A stretch of 13,122 bases of DNA from JBDRNO01 sp043811005. GTDB lineage: Bacteria > Bacteroidota > Bacteroidia > NORP154. The notes beneath the pieces were generated by a model. The model searched no databases, was not told where the DNA came from, and saw nothing but the letters and a program-made list of their open reading frames with translations. Shown here in pieces: positions 6,533-12,879 of the stretch. Made by a program: the position numbers and the translations under genes. Each line of letters opens with the position of its first letter. Position 1 is the first letter of the stretch. The stretch spans positions 1-13,122 of the forward strand of contig JBDRNO010000118.1 of assembly GCA_043811005.1 (NCBI GenBank), in the 5' to 3' direction.

Positions 6533-6581
6533 TTATAAATCGCCAAAACTAATATTTTTTCATACTTTTGGCTATTTATAA
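6533..6581. repeat. Hairpin upstream of the ATPase-nuclease gene
   Basis: TTATAAATCGCCAAAA (6533-6548) and TTTTGGCTATTTATAA (6566-6581) form a 16-base stem with one mismatch and a 17-base loop. A related hairpin (CGCCAAA...TTTGGCGGG) follows the same gene at 8029-8073. In both, the left arm runs into CTAATA and the right arm is preceded by C. Confidence 0.75.
6563..6570 (+). promoter_or_regulatory. -7 promoter box TACTTTTG of the ATPase-nuclease gene
   Basis: TACTTTTG fits TAnnTTTG exactly and ends 26 bases before the ATG at 6597. It lies at the start of the right arm of the hairpin, so promoter and hairpin overlap and the stem could affect expression. No clear -33 TTTG is seen at the usual distance. 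Confidence 0.45.
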
Positions 6582-6596
6582 AAATCTACGCATAAA

Positions 6597-8024
6597 ATGT
6601 TAGTCGGCAGAACTACCGAAAAAACCATTCTTTCAGAAGCTCTTGAATCCGATGAAGCGGAACTGATAGCTGTAACCGGAAGAAGGAGAGTGGGAAAGAC
6701 GTTCTTAATCCGCTCTGTGTATGAAGGTCGCCTGATTTTTGAACTAACAGGGGTGTACGATGCAAGTTTGGAAATTCAGTTAAAAAACTTCAGCGCGGAA
6801 CTTAAAGGAGTGTCAAAAAACAAGTTCTCTCTTCCCATTCCTAAAAACTGGTTCGAAGCGTATGAACAGCTAAAACTATATTTGGAAAAGCTGCTGCGGA
6901 ACAAAAAAACAGTGGTTTTTCTTGATGAATTTCCCTGGCTGCACACACCCAAATCAGGATTTCTGTCCGCTTTTGAGCATTTCTGGAACAGTTGGGCATC
7001 CCGTAAAAAAAATCTGGCAGTTGTTATTTGCGGTTCCTCTGCATCATGGATGCTGCAAAATGTAGTTAACAGCAGGGGGGGATTACACAATCGCATCAGC
7101 AGGAAAATCCGGCTGCTGCCTTTCACCCTGCGGGAAACCGAAGAATATCTGAAAAGCCGGAGAATCAATCTGGACCGCTATCAGTTGCTGCAACTGTATA
7201 TGGCGATGGGCGGTGTACCTTATTACCTCAAAGCGGTGAAACCCGGCTTAAGCGCTGCACAAAACATTGACCGCCTGTGCTTTGCCAAAGACGGTACGCT
7301 CAGGGATGAATTCGTGAATCTCTATCGTTCGTTATTTGCCCATGCTGAAATCCAGATAAACATAATCAGAACGCTTGCCGGTAAAAAAGACGGATTAGAC
7401 CGCAATGAACTGCTCAAAAAAAACGGATTTTCATCCGGTGGCGCATTTACCAAAATCATAACAGAATTGGAAGAATCCGGTTTTATCTCGCGCCATATAC
7501 CGTTCGGGAAAAAAATAAAAGACAGTGTTTTTAAACTTACCGATGAATTTTCCATGTTTTATTTAAAATTTATGGAAGGCAACCGGCAGACGGGCGATGG
7601 AACATGGCTGCGCTTGTCGGGCAGCGCCTCGTGGAAAAGTTGGAGCGGATTCGCCTTTGAAGGTATATGCTTCAAGCATATACAACAAATCAAAGAAGCG
7701 CTGGGAATCAGCGGAGTACAGACCATGGAATCGGTATGGAGACATGCAGGAAATAAAAAGGAACCAGGGGCGCAGATTGATTTGCTCATTGACAGGGGCG
7801 ACTACTGCATCAATGTGTGCGAAATGAAATTTACCGATGCCAAGTTCACTATTTCCAAAAGTTATGCGGAAAATCTCAGGCGAAAAATATCCGTGTTTAC
7901 AATAAGGTCAAAAACAACAAAAACATTATTTCTGACCATGATCACTGCTTTTGGTGTAAAGCAAAACGAACATTCCATCGGCTTGGTTCAAAATGAAATA
8001 CTCATGGGTTCGCTTTTTGAATAA
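6597..8024 (+). CDS. AAA+ ATPase with C-terminal DUF234/PD-(D/E)XK-like nuclease domain
   Basis: This 475-residue protein has a P-loop ATPase core with Walker A TGRRRVGKT (27-35), Walker B VVFLDEF (106-112) and a sensor strand VVICGSSAS (142-150). A winged-helix part follows at about 255-315. The C-terminal domain has the PD-(D/E)XK-like elements FEGICFKHI (354-362), AQIDLLID (392-399) and CEMK (408-411). This is the ATPase family, common in archaea and Bacteroidota, that occurs in many copies per genome; its biological role is not settled, and mobile or defence roles have been suggested. The gene is complete, starting at ATG 6597 after a TAnnTTTG box. It is framed by related hairpins at both ends. 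A broken copy of its 3' part lies near 10800-11035. Confidence 0.9.
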   Translation: MLVGRTTEKTILSEALESDEAELIAVTGRRRVGKTFLIRSVYEGRLIFELTGVYDASLEIQLKNFSAELKGVSKNKFSLPIPKNWFEAYEQLKLYLEKLLRNKKTVVFLDEFPWLHTPKSGFLSAFEHFWNSWASRKKNLAVVICGSSASWMLQNVVNSRGGLHNRISRKIRLLPFTLRETEEYLKSRRINLDRYQLLQLYMAMGGVPYYLKAVKPGLSAAQNIDRLCFAKDGTLRDEFVNLYRSLFAHAEIQINIIRTLAGKKDGLDRNELLKKNGFSSGGAFTKIITELEESGFISRHIPFGKKIKDSVFKLTDEFSMFYLKFMEGNRQTGDGTWLRLSGSASWKSWSGFAFEGICFKHIQQIKEALGISGVQTMESVWRHAGNKKEPGAQIDLLIDRGDYCINVCEMKFTDAKFTISKSYAENLRRKISVFTIRSKTTKTLFLTMITAFGVKQNEHSIGLVQNEILMGSLFE

Positions 8025-8028
8025 CTCT

Positions 8029-8073
8029 ATAACTCGCCAAATCTAATAAAAAAATGGACTTTTGGCGGGTTAT
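8029..8073. repeat. Hairpin downstream of the ATPase-nuclease gene
   Basis: ATAACTCGCCAAA (8029-8041) pairs with TTTGGCGGGTTAT (8061-8073) with a single G-T wobble around a 19-base loop. It begins four bases after the stop. No T-run follows on the plus strand, so it is not a standard terminator. The same hairpin follows the broken copy at 10985-11028. Confidence 0.75.
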
Positions 8074-8077
8074 GAAA

Positions 8078-8222
8078 GATAACTATTAATGAACTGAGCA
8101 GTATACTGGATGTAACTGAAAAGACGATTAAAAGAGACCTTGGGAAATTGAAATCACTAAGAAAAATTAAACGCATAGGTACTGACAAAGGAGGTTATCG
8201 GCAAATAATTGAATAAAATCAA
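8078..8222 (+). pseudogene. Orphan winged-helix tail of an AlbA_2-type regulator
   Basis: From 8079 to the stop at 8214-8216 an open frame without a start codon reads ITINELSSILDVTEKTIKRD and on to IIE. This is a helix-turn-helix segment and is nearly identical in DNA to 12708-12852 (only a handful of differences seen, one changing Trp to Arg). It is joined to the hairpin after the ATPase gene, so it is a duplicated gene tail cut off from its body. It is the main content of the 425-base gap before the next ATPase. Confidence 0.85.
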
Positions 8223-8280
8223 GGGTTTTTTTATACAATGAATCCACCCACAAAGGTATAATAATGAAATATACAAATTC

Positions 8281-8314
8281 TGTTGGATATGTATAATAAA
8301 ACTGTTATCCAACA
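8281..8314. repeat. Small inverted repeat TGTTGGAT...ATCCAACA
   Basis: Perfect 8-base arms at 8281-8288 and 8307-8314 with an 18-base loop, placed just before the duplicated leader. No function can be assigned. Confidence 0.45.
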
Positions 8315-8319
8315 AAAAT

Positions 8320-8387
8320 AAGATTTTAAGGAATAAATATTAACTTTGCACTAATATATAAACAAAAGAAGTAATAACAAACAATCC
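8320..8387 (+). promoter_or_regulatory. Promoter/leader, copy 2, with TAACTTTG -7 box and lost ATG
   Basis: TAACTTTG at 8341-8348 fits TAnnTTTG. The stretch copies 5804-5870 closely, but where copy 1 has ATGAATCC this copy has AACAATCC, so the original start codon is gone. It may now drive the ATPase gene at 8450. Confidence 0.6.
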
Positions 8388-8390
8388 ATC

Positions 8391-8429
8391 TATATTATTC
8401 TTATAGAATTATTCTGTTGGAATAATATA
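8391..8429. repeat. AT-rich hairpin before the second ATPase
   Basis: TATATTATTC (8391-8400) and GAATAATATA (8420-8429) form a perfect 10-base stem with a 19-base loop, directly upstream of the ribosome binding site at 8435. Confidence 0.5.
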
Positions 8430-8434
8430 ATAAT

Positions 8435-8441
8435 AGAGGAG
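8435..8441 (+). promoter_or_regulatory. Strong Shine-Dalgarno AGAGGAG
   Basis: AGAGGAG lies eight bases before the ATG at 8450 and fixes that start. Such a strong site stands out here: the other gene starts in the window lack one, as is usual for Bacteroidota. Confidence 0.6.
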
Positions 8442-8449
8442 TTTATTTC

Positions 8450-9568
8450 ATGAGAAATCCATTTACCTTAGGCATAGCTGCCGGAGAGGACTTCTGCAAC
8501 AGGGAAAAAGAGCTTAAAGAACTGCTAAACTATGCCCGTAACGGCCAAAAAGTTGTATTTTATTCTCCAAGGCGGTACGGAAAGTCCTCTCTTATCGGGC
8601 AGGTTCATGAGACGCTTTCAAAGGAAGGATACTTTGTTGTTTACGCTGACTTGTTTTCCGTGACTTCAGAAACCGATTTCCTGTCTAAATTTGCAACGGC
8701 TGTTTTTAAAGGTATTGGAAGAGGAGCAGACCCCAGAACATGGATAGAAAAAGCCGTGAATATTTTTAAAAGGTTTGTCCCCTCTGTTGAATTTGGCTCT
8801 GATGGGGCTGCTTTTTCTGTCAGGTTTGACAGAACCGATCATCCTGACCTGCTTCTTGATGATTTGATGGAAGGCATCCGGTCTTATACTTTAAGAAAAA
8901 AATTAAAAGCGTGCATAACACTTGACGAGTTTCAGGAAATAACAGAACTGAAAGAATCAAAAAAAATTGAAGGTACCCTCCGCTCCTACATCCAGCGGCA
9001 TAAGGAAATCGCATACTTTTTTGTTGGAAGCCGGAGAAGAATACTTACGGATATGTTTACAGATAAGTCAAGGCCGTTTTATAAAAGCGCTTTTCTTTAC
9101 ACTTTTGCAGAAATACCAAAAGATGCATTTGCTCCTTATATTACAGACAGGTTCAATAAGACAGGAAAAACATGTGCTCTAAAAAGTTCAGGGGAAATTT
9201 ACGACCTGGTAAGAGGAAATCCTTATTATGTTCAGAAGCTATCTTCATTATGCTGGGACCAAACTCAGAAAGCATGCAATTCCGGCATAGTCAGGAAATC
9301 CTATCATACCCTCATAAATATTGAGTCAGCAGAATTTGAGGGTATATGGGGCGGACTTGCCCTTGCTCAAAAAACATTACTTAAAGCCATTGCAAAAGAG
9401 CCGGCCTCAGCCATCTTTTCAAAGGCATATCTTGAAAGGCATAAACTTTCTGTTGGTGGCGTGCAAAAGGCAGTGAAATATCTTATTCGCAGAGACCTTG
9501 TTGAAAAAGAGAAAGGATCCTACAAAATTACAGACCCTGTTTTCGGAGCTTGGCTTTCGGTTCAATAA
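8450..9568 (+). CDS. AAA ATPase of the archaeal-type P-loop ATPase superfamily
   Basis: This 372-residue protein opens RNPFTLGIAAGEDFCNREKE. It has Walker A SPRRYGKSSLI (39-49), Walker B ACITLDEFQE (144-153) and a sensor strand FFVGSRRR (180-187). GNPYYVQKL near 255-263 is another motif often seen in this family. The last 70 residues look like a winged helix (SVGGVQKAVKYLIRRDLVEK). It lacks the nuclease domain of the ATPase at 6597. Members of this family are widespread in archaea and bacteria with unclear roles; a DNA-linked, mobile or defence function is inference. The gene appears intact. A strong ribosome site and a leader copied from another ATPase remnant suggest it was acquired. Confidence 0.85.
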   Translation: MRNPFTLGIAAGEDFCNREKELKELLNYARNGQKVVFYSPRRYGKSSLIGQVHETLSKEGYFVVYADLFSVTSETDFLSKFATAVFKGIGRGADPRTWIEKAVNIFKRFVPSVEFGSDGAAFSVRFDRTDHPDLLLDDLMEGIRSYTLRKKLKACITLDEFQEITELKESKKIEGTLRSYIQRHKEIAYFFVGSRRRILTDMFTDKSRPFYKSAFLYTFAEIPKDAFAPYITDRFNKTGKTCALKSSGEIYDLVRGNPYYVQKLSSLCWDQTQKACNSGIVRKSYHTLINIESAEFEGIWGGLALAQKTLLKAIAKEPASAIFSKAYLERHKLSVGGVQKAVKYLIRRDLVEKEKGSYKITDPVFGAWLSVQ

Positions 9569-9660
9569 TATCATATTTTATGAGATTCTGTGGTGTTAAA
9601 AATTTTGTGAATTGTATGATTGAATTACCATTGTATGACTATTAAATGACAACTGAATGA

Positions 9661-9706
9661 CCCCAGTGAAATACTTGCTTCGCTCCGCTCTGCAAATTTC
9701 ACAGGG
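9661..9706. repeat. REP-like GTGAAAT...ATTTCAC hairpin, copy 2
   Basis: GTGAAATACTTGC (9666-9678) pairs with GCAAATTTCAC (9692-9702) apart from a bulge, flanked by CCCC and AGGG as in copy 1 at 6087-6132. The loop differs in sequence. The preceding stretch after the ATPase gene (9569-9660) is AT-rich with nothing recognisable. Confidence 0.65.
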
Positions 9707-9756
9707 TAAAGCAAGCAACCTACACCCACTCACAACTCACCAATCACCCCTCACAA

Positions 9757-9929
9757 TTAATATTTAACAAACGACCTCACATACACCTCATCCAAATAAA
9801 CAAACCGGAAAGTATAAACTCCGTTGCGTAATCCGGTAATATCCAGGGTGAATTGGTTTAAGCCCTTGTTGGCTGTTCCCGAAAAGACAGACTCAATCAG
9901 TGAACCTTTGGCATCATAGAGTATTAATT
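9757..9929 (-). pseudogene. Orphan T9SS C-terminal sorting domain, copy 2, truncated
   Basis: The minus strand encodes LILYDAKGSLIESVFSG and on through GLNQFTLDITGLRNGVYTFR to VRSFVKY and a stop, the last ~56 residues of a T9SS sorting domain. Similarity to the other copies ends sharply at about 9929, inside the codons before LILYD, where unrelated DNA leading to the HEPN gene begins. There is no start codon, so this is a relic. Confidence 0.8.
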
Positions 9930-9992
9930 AATGAGGATTTAAAAAATTCATTGAAACATACTTTATTCTTTCAAAAACTAAGTAATTTTATT

Positions 9993-10000
9993 TATTTTTG
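9993..10000 (+). promoter_or_regulatory. -7 promoter box TATTTTTG of the HEPN/MNT pair
   Basis: TATTTTTG fits TAnnTTTG and lies 38 bases before the ATG at 10039. TTTC at 9969-9972 is a weak -33 candidate at a 20-base spacing. Confidence 0.5.
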
Positions 10001-10038
10001 CAATCCACCGGACAAAAACAAAAAAATTTCGTATATTA

Positions 10039-10434
10039 ATGGCAAACAGATATTTAGATTGGATGAAACAAGCTTATGAAGATTTGAATCATGCAAGACA
10101 CTCTATAGAGTTCAAAGATTTTGATTGGAGTTGCTTTGCTGCACACCAATCTGCAGAAAAAGCATTAAAAGCGCTATACCTCAAGTTGGGTATGGAAGCT
10201 TGGGGACACTCACTGATAGCGCTTTTAGGTAATTTGCCGGAAACAATCAGAATTCCTGAAGAATTAGGTGATTACGCCCGAACTTTAGACAAATACTATA
10301 TTCCAACAAGATATCCTAATGGATTTGATGAAGGAGCGCCAGTAGATTACTATACAAAATCAGAAGCAGAACAAGGCGTTAAATACGCTGATAAATTAAT
10401 TCAATTTTGTGAAAGTCTTATCAACAAAACCTGA
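10039..10434 (+). CDS. HEPN domain protein, putative toxin partner
   Basis: This 131-residue all-helical protein is a HEPN domain of the PF05168 type, with YLDWMKQAYEDLNHAR at the start, the conserved CFAAHQSAEKALKALYL near 34-50, GHSLIALL near 56-63 and DYYT..EAEQGVKYADKLI at the end. HEPN proteins paired with minimal nucleotidyltransferases form toxin-antitoxin or abortive-infection modules in which many HEPN partners are RNases. The R-x4-6-H RNase motif of HepT-type toxins is not evident here, so RNase activity is uncertain. It is the first gene of a pair; its last 26 bases overlap the nucleotidyltransferase gene. It follows the box at 9993-10000. Confidence 0.9.
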   Translation: MANRYLDWMKQAYEDLNHARHSIEFKDFDWSCFAAHQSAEKALKALYLKLGMEAWGHSLIALLGNLPETIRIPEELGDYARTLDKYYIPTRYPNGFDEGAPVDYYTKSEAEQGVKYADKLIQFCESLINKT

Positions 10435-10735
10435 AGCAATCCGTATTTCTGTACTGGAATATGTTAAGAATTTACGTGCATCTCATCCCGAAATCAAACA
10501 AATTATATGGTTTGGGTCTTGGATAACAGGTATTCCTACACCGGCAAGTGATGTTGATATTTGTATAATCCTTTCTCACTCCGATAAGCGAATCCGGCAT
10601 AGGATCCCTGACTATCTTCCATTTGGTTTTCCTGTTGGTATCGATGTTTTTCCCTATACCATTGAAGAATTTGATCGTTTGAAAAGCCAATATCCCAAAT
10701 GGTATGAAGCTATTAATCAAGGATTGAAACTATAA
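10409..10735 (+). CDS. Minimal nucleotidyltransferase (MNT) domain protein, putative antitoxin
   Basis: This 108-residue protein starts with GTG inside the end of the HEPN gene. It has the nucleotidyltransferase signature G-S-x10-D-x-D: FGSWITGIPTPASDVDICI, with G36, S37, D48 and D50. The third acidic residue is probably D79 in VGIDVFPY, so the catalytic triad seems complete. In the HepT/MntA system of Shewanella the MNT enzyme adds AMP to the HEPN toxin and silences it; the same pairing and overlap suggest a similar role here, which is inference. An alternative is a stand-alone nucleotide-transfer enzyme of unknown target. The 26-base overlap points to translational coupling. Confidence 0.9.
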   Translation: MKVLSTKPEAIRISVLEYVKNLRASHPEIKQIIWFGSWITGIPTPASDVDICIILSHSDKRIRHRIPDYLPFGFPVGIDVFPYTIEEFDRLKSQYPKWYEAINQGLKL

Positions 10736-10799
10736 TGCCTATATTATAGTATCGGAATTTACTCATACCTTTAGGCATGCCGCACAAAACCACTCGTGC

Positions 10800-10980
10800 C
10801 TGCACGCCATAGTGCCGTTTCGGCAAAAAACGAAAAGACAGTGTTTTTAAACTTACCGATGAATTTTCCCTGTTTTATTTAAAATTTATGGAAGGCAACC
10901 AGCAGACAGGCGATGGAACATGGCTGCGCTTGTCGGGCAGCGCCTCGTGGAAAAGTTGGAGCGGATTCGCCTTTGAATAA
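10800..10980 (+). pseudogene. Broken copy of the ATPase-nuclease 3' region
   Basis: DNA from about 10812 (perhaps 10800) to 10977 copies 7499-7661 of the ATPase-nuclease gene with few changes; the frame reads DSVFKLTDEFSLFYLKFMEG and on to SGFAFE. It then jumps to the last codons of the gene (FE-stop, matching 8016-8024). The ATPase core is absent upstream and the nuclease domain is deleted. The stretch 10736-10799 just before it shows no coding signal. Confidence 0.85.
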
Positions 10981-10984
10981 TTTT

Positions 10985-11028
10985 ATAACTCGCCAAATCT
11001 AATAAAAAAATGGACTTCTGGCGGGTTA
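10985..11028. repeat. Second copy of the ATPase 3' hairpin
   Basis: ATAACTCGCCAAA (10985-10997) and CTGGCGGGTTAT (11017-11028) repeat the hairpin at 8029-8073 with one change (TTTGG to TCTGG) that weakens the stem. The match to the first copy ends at about 11035. Confidence 0.75.
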
Positions 11029-11150
11029 TGAAAAATGACAATTTGCAATTTAACAATACAATCAATCATACAACCATGCAATCATGCAACCAGTTGACAG
11101 TTGGCAGTAAGCAGTACAATTGACAATGACTATGGCCATTGATCAGTATC

Positions 11151-11191
11151 CAATCATGCAATCATGCATCCATGCAACCAATCAAACAACC
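11151..11191. repeat. Low-complexity CATGCAATC-type tract, copy 2
   Basis: Imperfect ATGCAATC, ATGCATCC and ATGCAACC repeats, then AATCAAACAACC as in copy 1. A similar shorter tract lies at 11050-11095. Together they fill 11036-11234 and carry no gene. Confidence 0.6.
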
Positions 11192-11234
11192 AAGCAACTA
11201 CACCCACTCACAACTCACCAATCACCCCTCACAA

Positions 11235-11505
11235 CTAATATTTCACAAACGACCTCACATGCACCTCATCCAAATAAACGAACCGGAAGACATAAACTCC
11301 TTTTCGTAATCCGGTAATATCCAGTGTAAATTGGTTTAAGCCCTTGTTAGCAGTTCCTGAGAAGACAGATTCAATCAATGACCCTTTAGCATCATAGAGT
11401 ATTAATTTCACATCATCCGAATTGGGAAGCACGAACCAGAAGTTGATCTCGGTTCCTGCCGGGTTGGGGAAGGGCTCAATAAGAACAAAATCCGTAACGA
11501 ATCAG
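11235..11505 (-). pseudogene. Orphan T9SS C-terminal sorting domain, copy 3, most complete
   Basis: The minus strand encodes, just after an in-frame TGA near 11512, a full type A sorting domain: TDFVLIEPFPNPAGTEINFW, then FVLPNSDDVKLILYDAKG, GLNQFTLDITGLRKGVYVFR and VRSFVKY-stop. The family motif PNP and the final basic strand are present. The secreted protein that should precede it is missing, so only the export tag remains. An internal ATG at 11432 gives a 65-residue frame, which I do not take as a real gene. Confidence 0.8.
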
Positions 11506-11535
11506 TTTTATTGATAAAGTTCTATTTTATTTAAT

Positions 11536-11716
11536 AATGAACATTTGAACAATCGAATGATGAATAATAAATTTTTATGTTCGTTTATTCTAATAACACT
11601 ATTTTTTTTTAGCGGTCTTTATGCTTGAAACGAAAATTGAAATTAAATCGCTACATTCGGTCAATGCAGGGTCAAGTTTCTGTTTCTATTCATAATTCAT
11701 CATTCAAATGTTCATT
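11536..11716. repeat. Long-range inverted repeat in the gap before the AlbA_2 gene
   Basis: AATGAACATTTGAA (11536-11549) mirrors TTCAAATGTTCATT (11703-11716), and GAATGATGAAT (11555-11565) mirrors ATTCATCATTC (11695-11705). The enclosed 130 bases have no gene or clear motif. This occupies the first part of the 450-base gap 11514-11966. Confidence 0.6.
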
Positions 11717-11753
11717 ATTCGATATTCAAATAGTAATATAAGCTATATTATGA

Positions 11754-11887
11754 TTACTGATTACCAAAATTCTTTTTACATGCCATACATTTTTCATTAT
11801 TTGAAAGCGCTTCATCCTCTTCCCCATTGGGATTTGATGCCCATACACATAGATAGTTGACATCTTCACCTCCATTTTTTCCAATTA
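11754..11887 (-). pseudogene. Possible C-terminal gene fragment with a Cys pair
   Basis: On the minus strand an open frame of about 45-57 codons without a start codon ends CVWASNPNGEEDEALSNNEK, then CMACKKNFGNQ and a stop at 11754-11756. The composition is protein-like and the CxxC suggests a small metal site, but I do not recognise the family. It is probably the tail of a lost gene. Confidence 0.3.
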
Positions 11888-11891
11888 TTAT

Positions 11892-11899
11892 TAACTTTG
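11892..11899 (+). promoter_or_regulatory. -7 promoter box TAACTTTG before the AlbA_2 gene
   Basis: TAACTTTG fits TAnnTTTG and lies 67 bases before the ATG at 11967. No clear -33 element is seen. Confidence 0.4.
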
Positions 11900-11966
11900 C
11901 AAAAATAATGTAGTTAGTGAGAAATATTTACTCTTTTATGCTGATATTGCTTAAAAATTAAATTTT

Positions 11967-12563
11967 ATGAATCTTAAAAAAGAGGACATATTAAAATTGA
12001 TAAAAAAAGGAGAAAATGAACAAGTTGAATTTAAAACAAATTTTAATGATTCCGTAATTGAAACATTGGCGGCTTTTGCTAATACCAAAGGAGGAAGAGT
12101 TTTGGTTGGTGTGAATGATATGGGTAAGCCGGCAATAAAGTTTTCAATAGGGGAAGAAAGGATTCAACAGTGGCTTAACGAAATAAAAAATAAAACGCAA
12201 CCATCTATCATACCGGAGGCAGAAGTTGTTGATATAAAAGCCAATAAAACAATATGTTTTTCAATTTCAGAATTTCCCATTAAACCCGTATCTTTTAAAG
12301 GCAGGTATTATAAGCGGGTAAAAAATTCGAATCACCAGCTAACGCCAACGGAAATCACTGATTTATTCATGCAATCCCTTCAGCTATCCTGGGATTCTTA
12401 TCCTTGGAAAGGAGCCCGATACAATGATTTAGACGAATACAAAATTACCCAGTTTATCAATAAAGTAAATGATGGGGGCAGGTTTTCATTATCTGAAAAC
12501 CCATACGACTCACTGCTTAAACTAAGAATGATAGGTGATGATTTTGTGAGCAATGCAATTTGA
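11967..12563 (+). CDS. AlbA_2 domain (COG2865-like) DNA-binding protein, N-terminal fragment
   Basis: The 198-residue frame opens with an AlbA_2 (Schlafen-type) domain: GENEQVEFKTNF near 15-26, ETLAAFANTKGGRVLVGVND near 32-51, and KGRYYKRVKNSNHQLTPTEI near 111-130, a stretch characteristic of the family. Full-length relatives are about 450-500 residues: AlbA_2, a middle domain, then a C-terminal winged helix. Here the frame ends at TGA 12561 soon after LLKLRMIGDD, and the winged helix follows at 12553 in another frame. The middle part of perhaps 200 residues is gone. Members act as transcription regulators or are linked to defence and mobile elements; this copy is probably non-functional or makes a lone DNA-binding domain. 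Promoter candidate at 11892. Confidence 0.8.
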   Translation: MNLKKEDILKLIKKGENEQVEFKTNFNDSVIETLAAFANTKGGRVLVGVNDMGKPAIKFSIGEERIQQWLNEIKNKTQPSIIPEAEVVDIKANKTICFSISEFPIKPVSFKGRYYKRVKNSNHQLTPTEITDLFMQSLQLSWDSYPWKGARYNDLDEYKITQFINKVNDGGRFSLSENPYDSLLKLRMIGDDFVSNAI

Positions 12564-12846
12564 GTACAATGAGCAGGGCAATGGTTTTTTTGCACAATTA
12601 AATTACTCTGAACAGAAAACAACAAATGATGTCCCAGAAAATGTCCCAGAAAATGTCCCAGAAAACAGATTAGAGAAAATTCTTTTTCAAATAAAACAAG
12701 ATTCCCAGATAACTATTAATGAACTGAGCAGTATACTGGATGTAACTGAAAAGACGATTAAAAGAGACCTTGGAAAATTGAAATCACTAAGAAAAATTAA
12801 ACGCATAGGTCCTGACAAAGGAGGTTATTGGCAAATAATTGAATAA
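12553..12846 (+). CDS. C-terminal winged-helix fragment of the same broken AlbA_2 gene
   Basis: The 97-codon frame continues as the end of an AlbA_2/COG2865-type protein: FEYNEQGNGFFAQLNYSEQK is the last strand of the middle domain, a VPEN linker repeat follows, then the winged helix ITINELSSILDVTEKTIKRD and GPDKGGYWQIIE. It is shifted one base relative to the N-terminal frame and overlaps its end by 11 bases, so an internal deletion with a frameshift split the gene. The ATG at 12553 sits inside the overlap and may be chance. The last 145 bases are copied at 8078-8222. Confidence 0.7.
   Translation: MQFEYNEQGNGFFAQLNYSEQKTTNDVPENVPENVPENRLEKILFQIKQDSQITINELSSILDVTEKTIKRDLGKLKSLRKIKRIGPDKGGYWQIIE
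12631..12666 (+). repeat. 12-bp in-frame tandem repeat, three copies
   Basis: GTCCCAGAAAAT occurs three times in a row, the last ending AAC, and encodes VPEN three times. It is the flexible linker before the winged helix; similar x-x-E-N/K repeats are usual at this place in the family. Confidence 0.85.
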
Positions 12847-12879
12847 AATCAGGTTGTTTTTATGCAACCTTATATATCC

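Noticed and set aside
11120..11317. 65-codon plus-strand frame
   Set aside because: Same cause: low-complexity tract plus antisense of T9SS tail copy 3.
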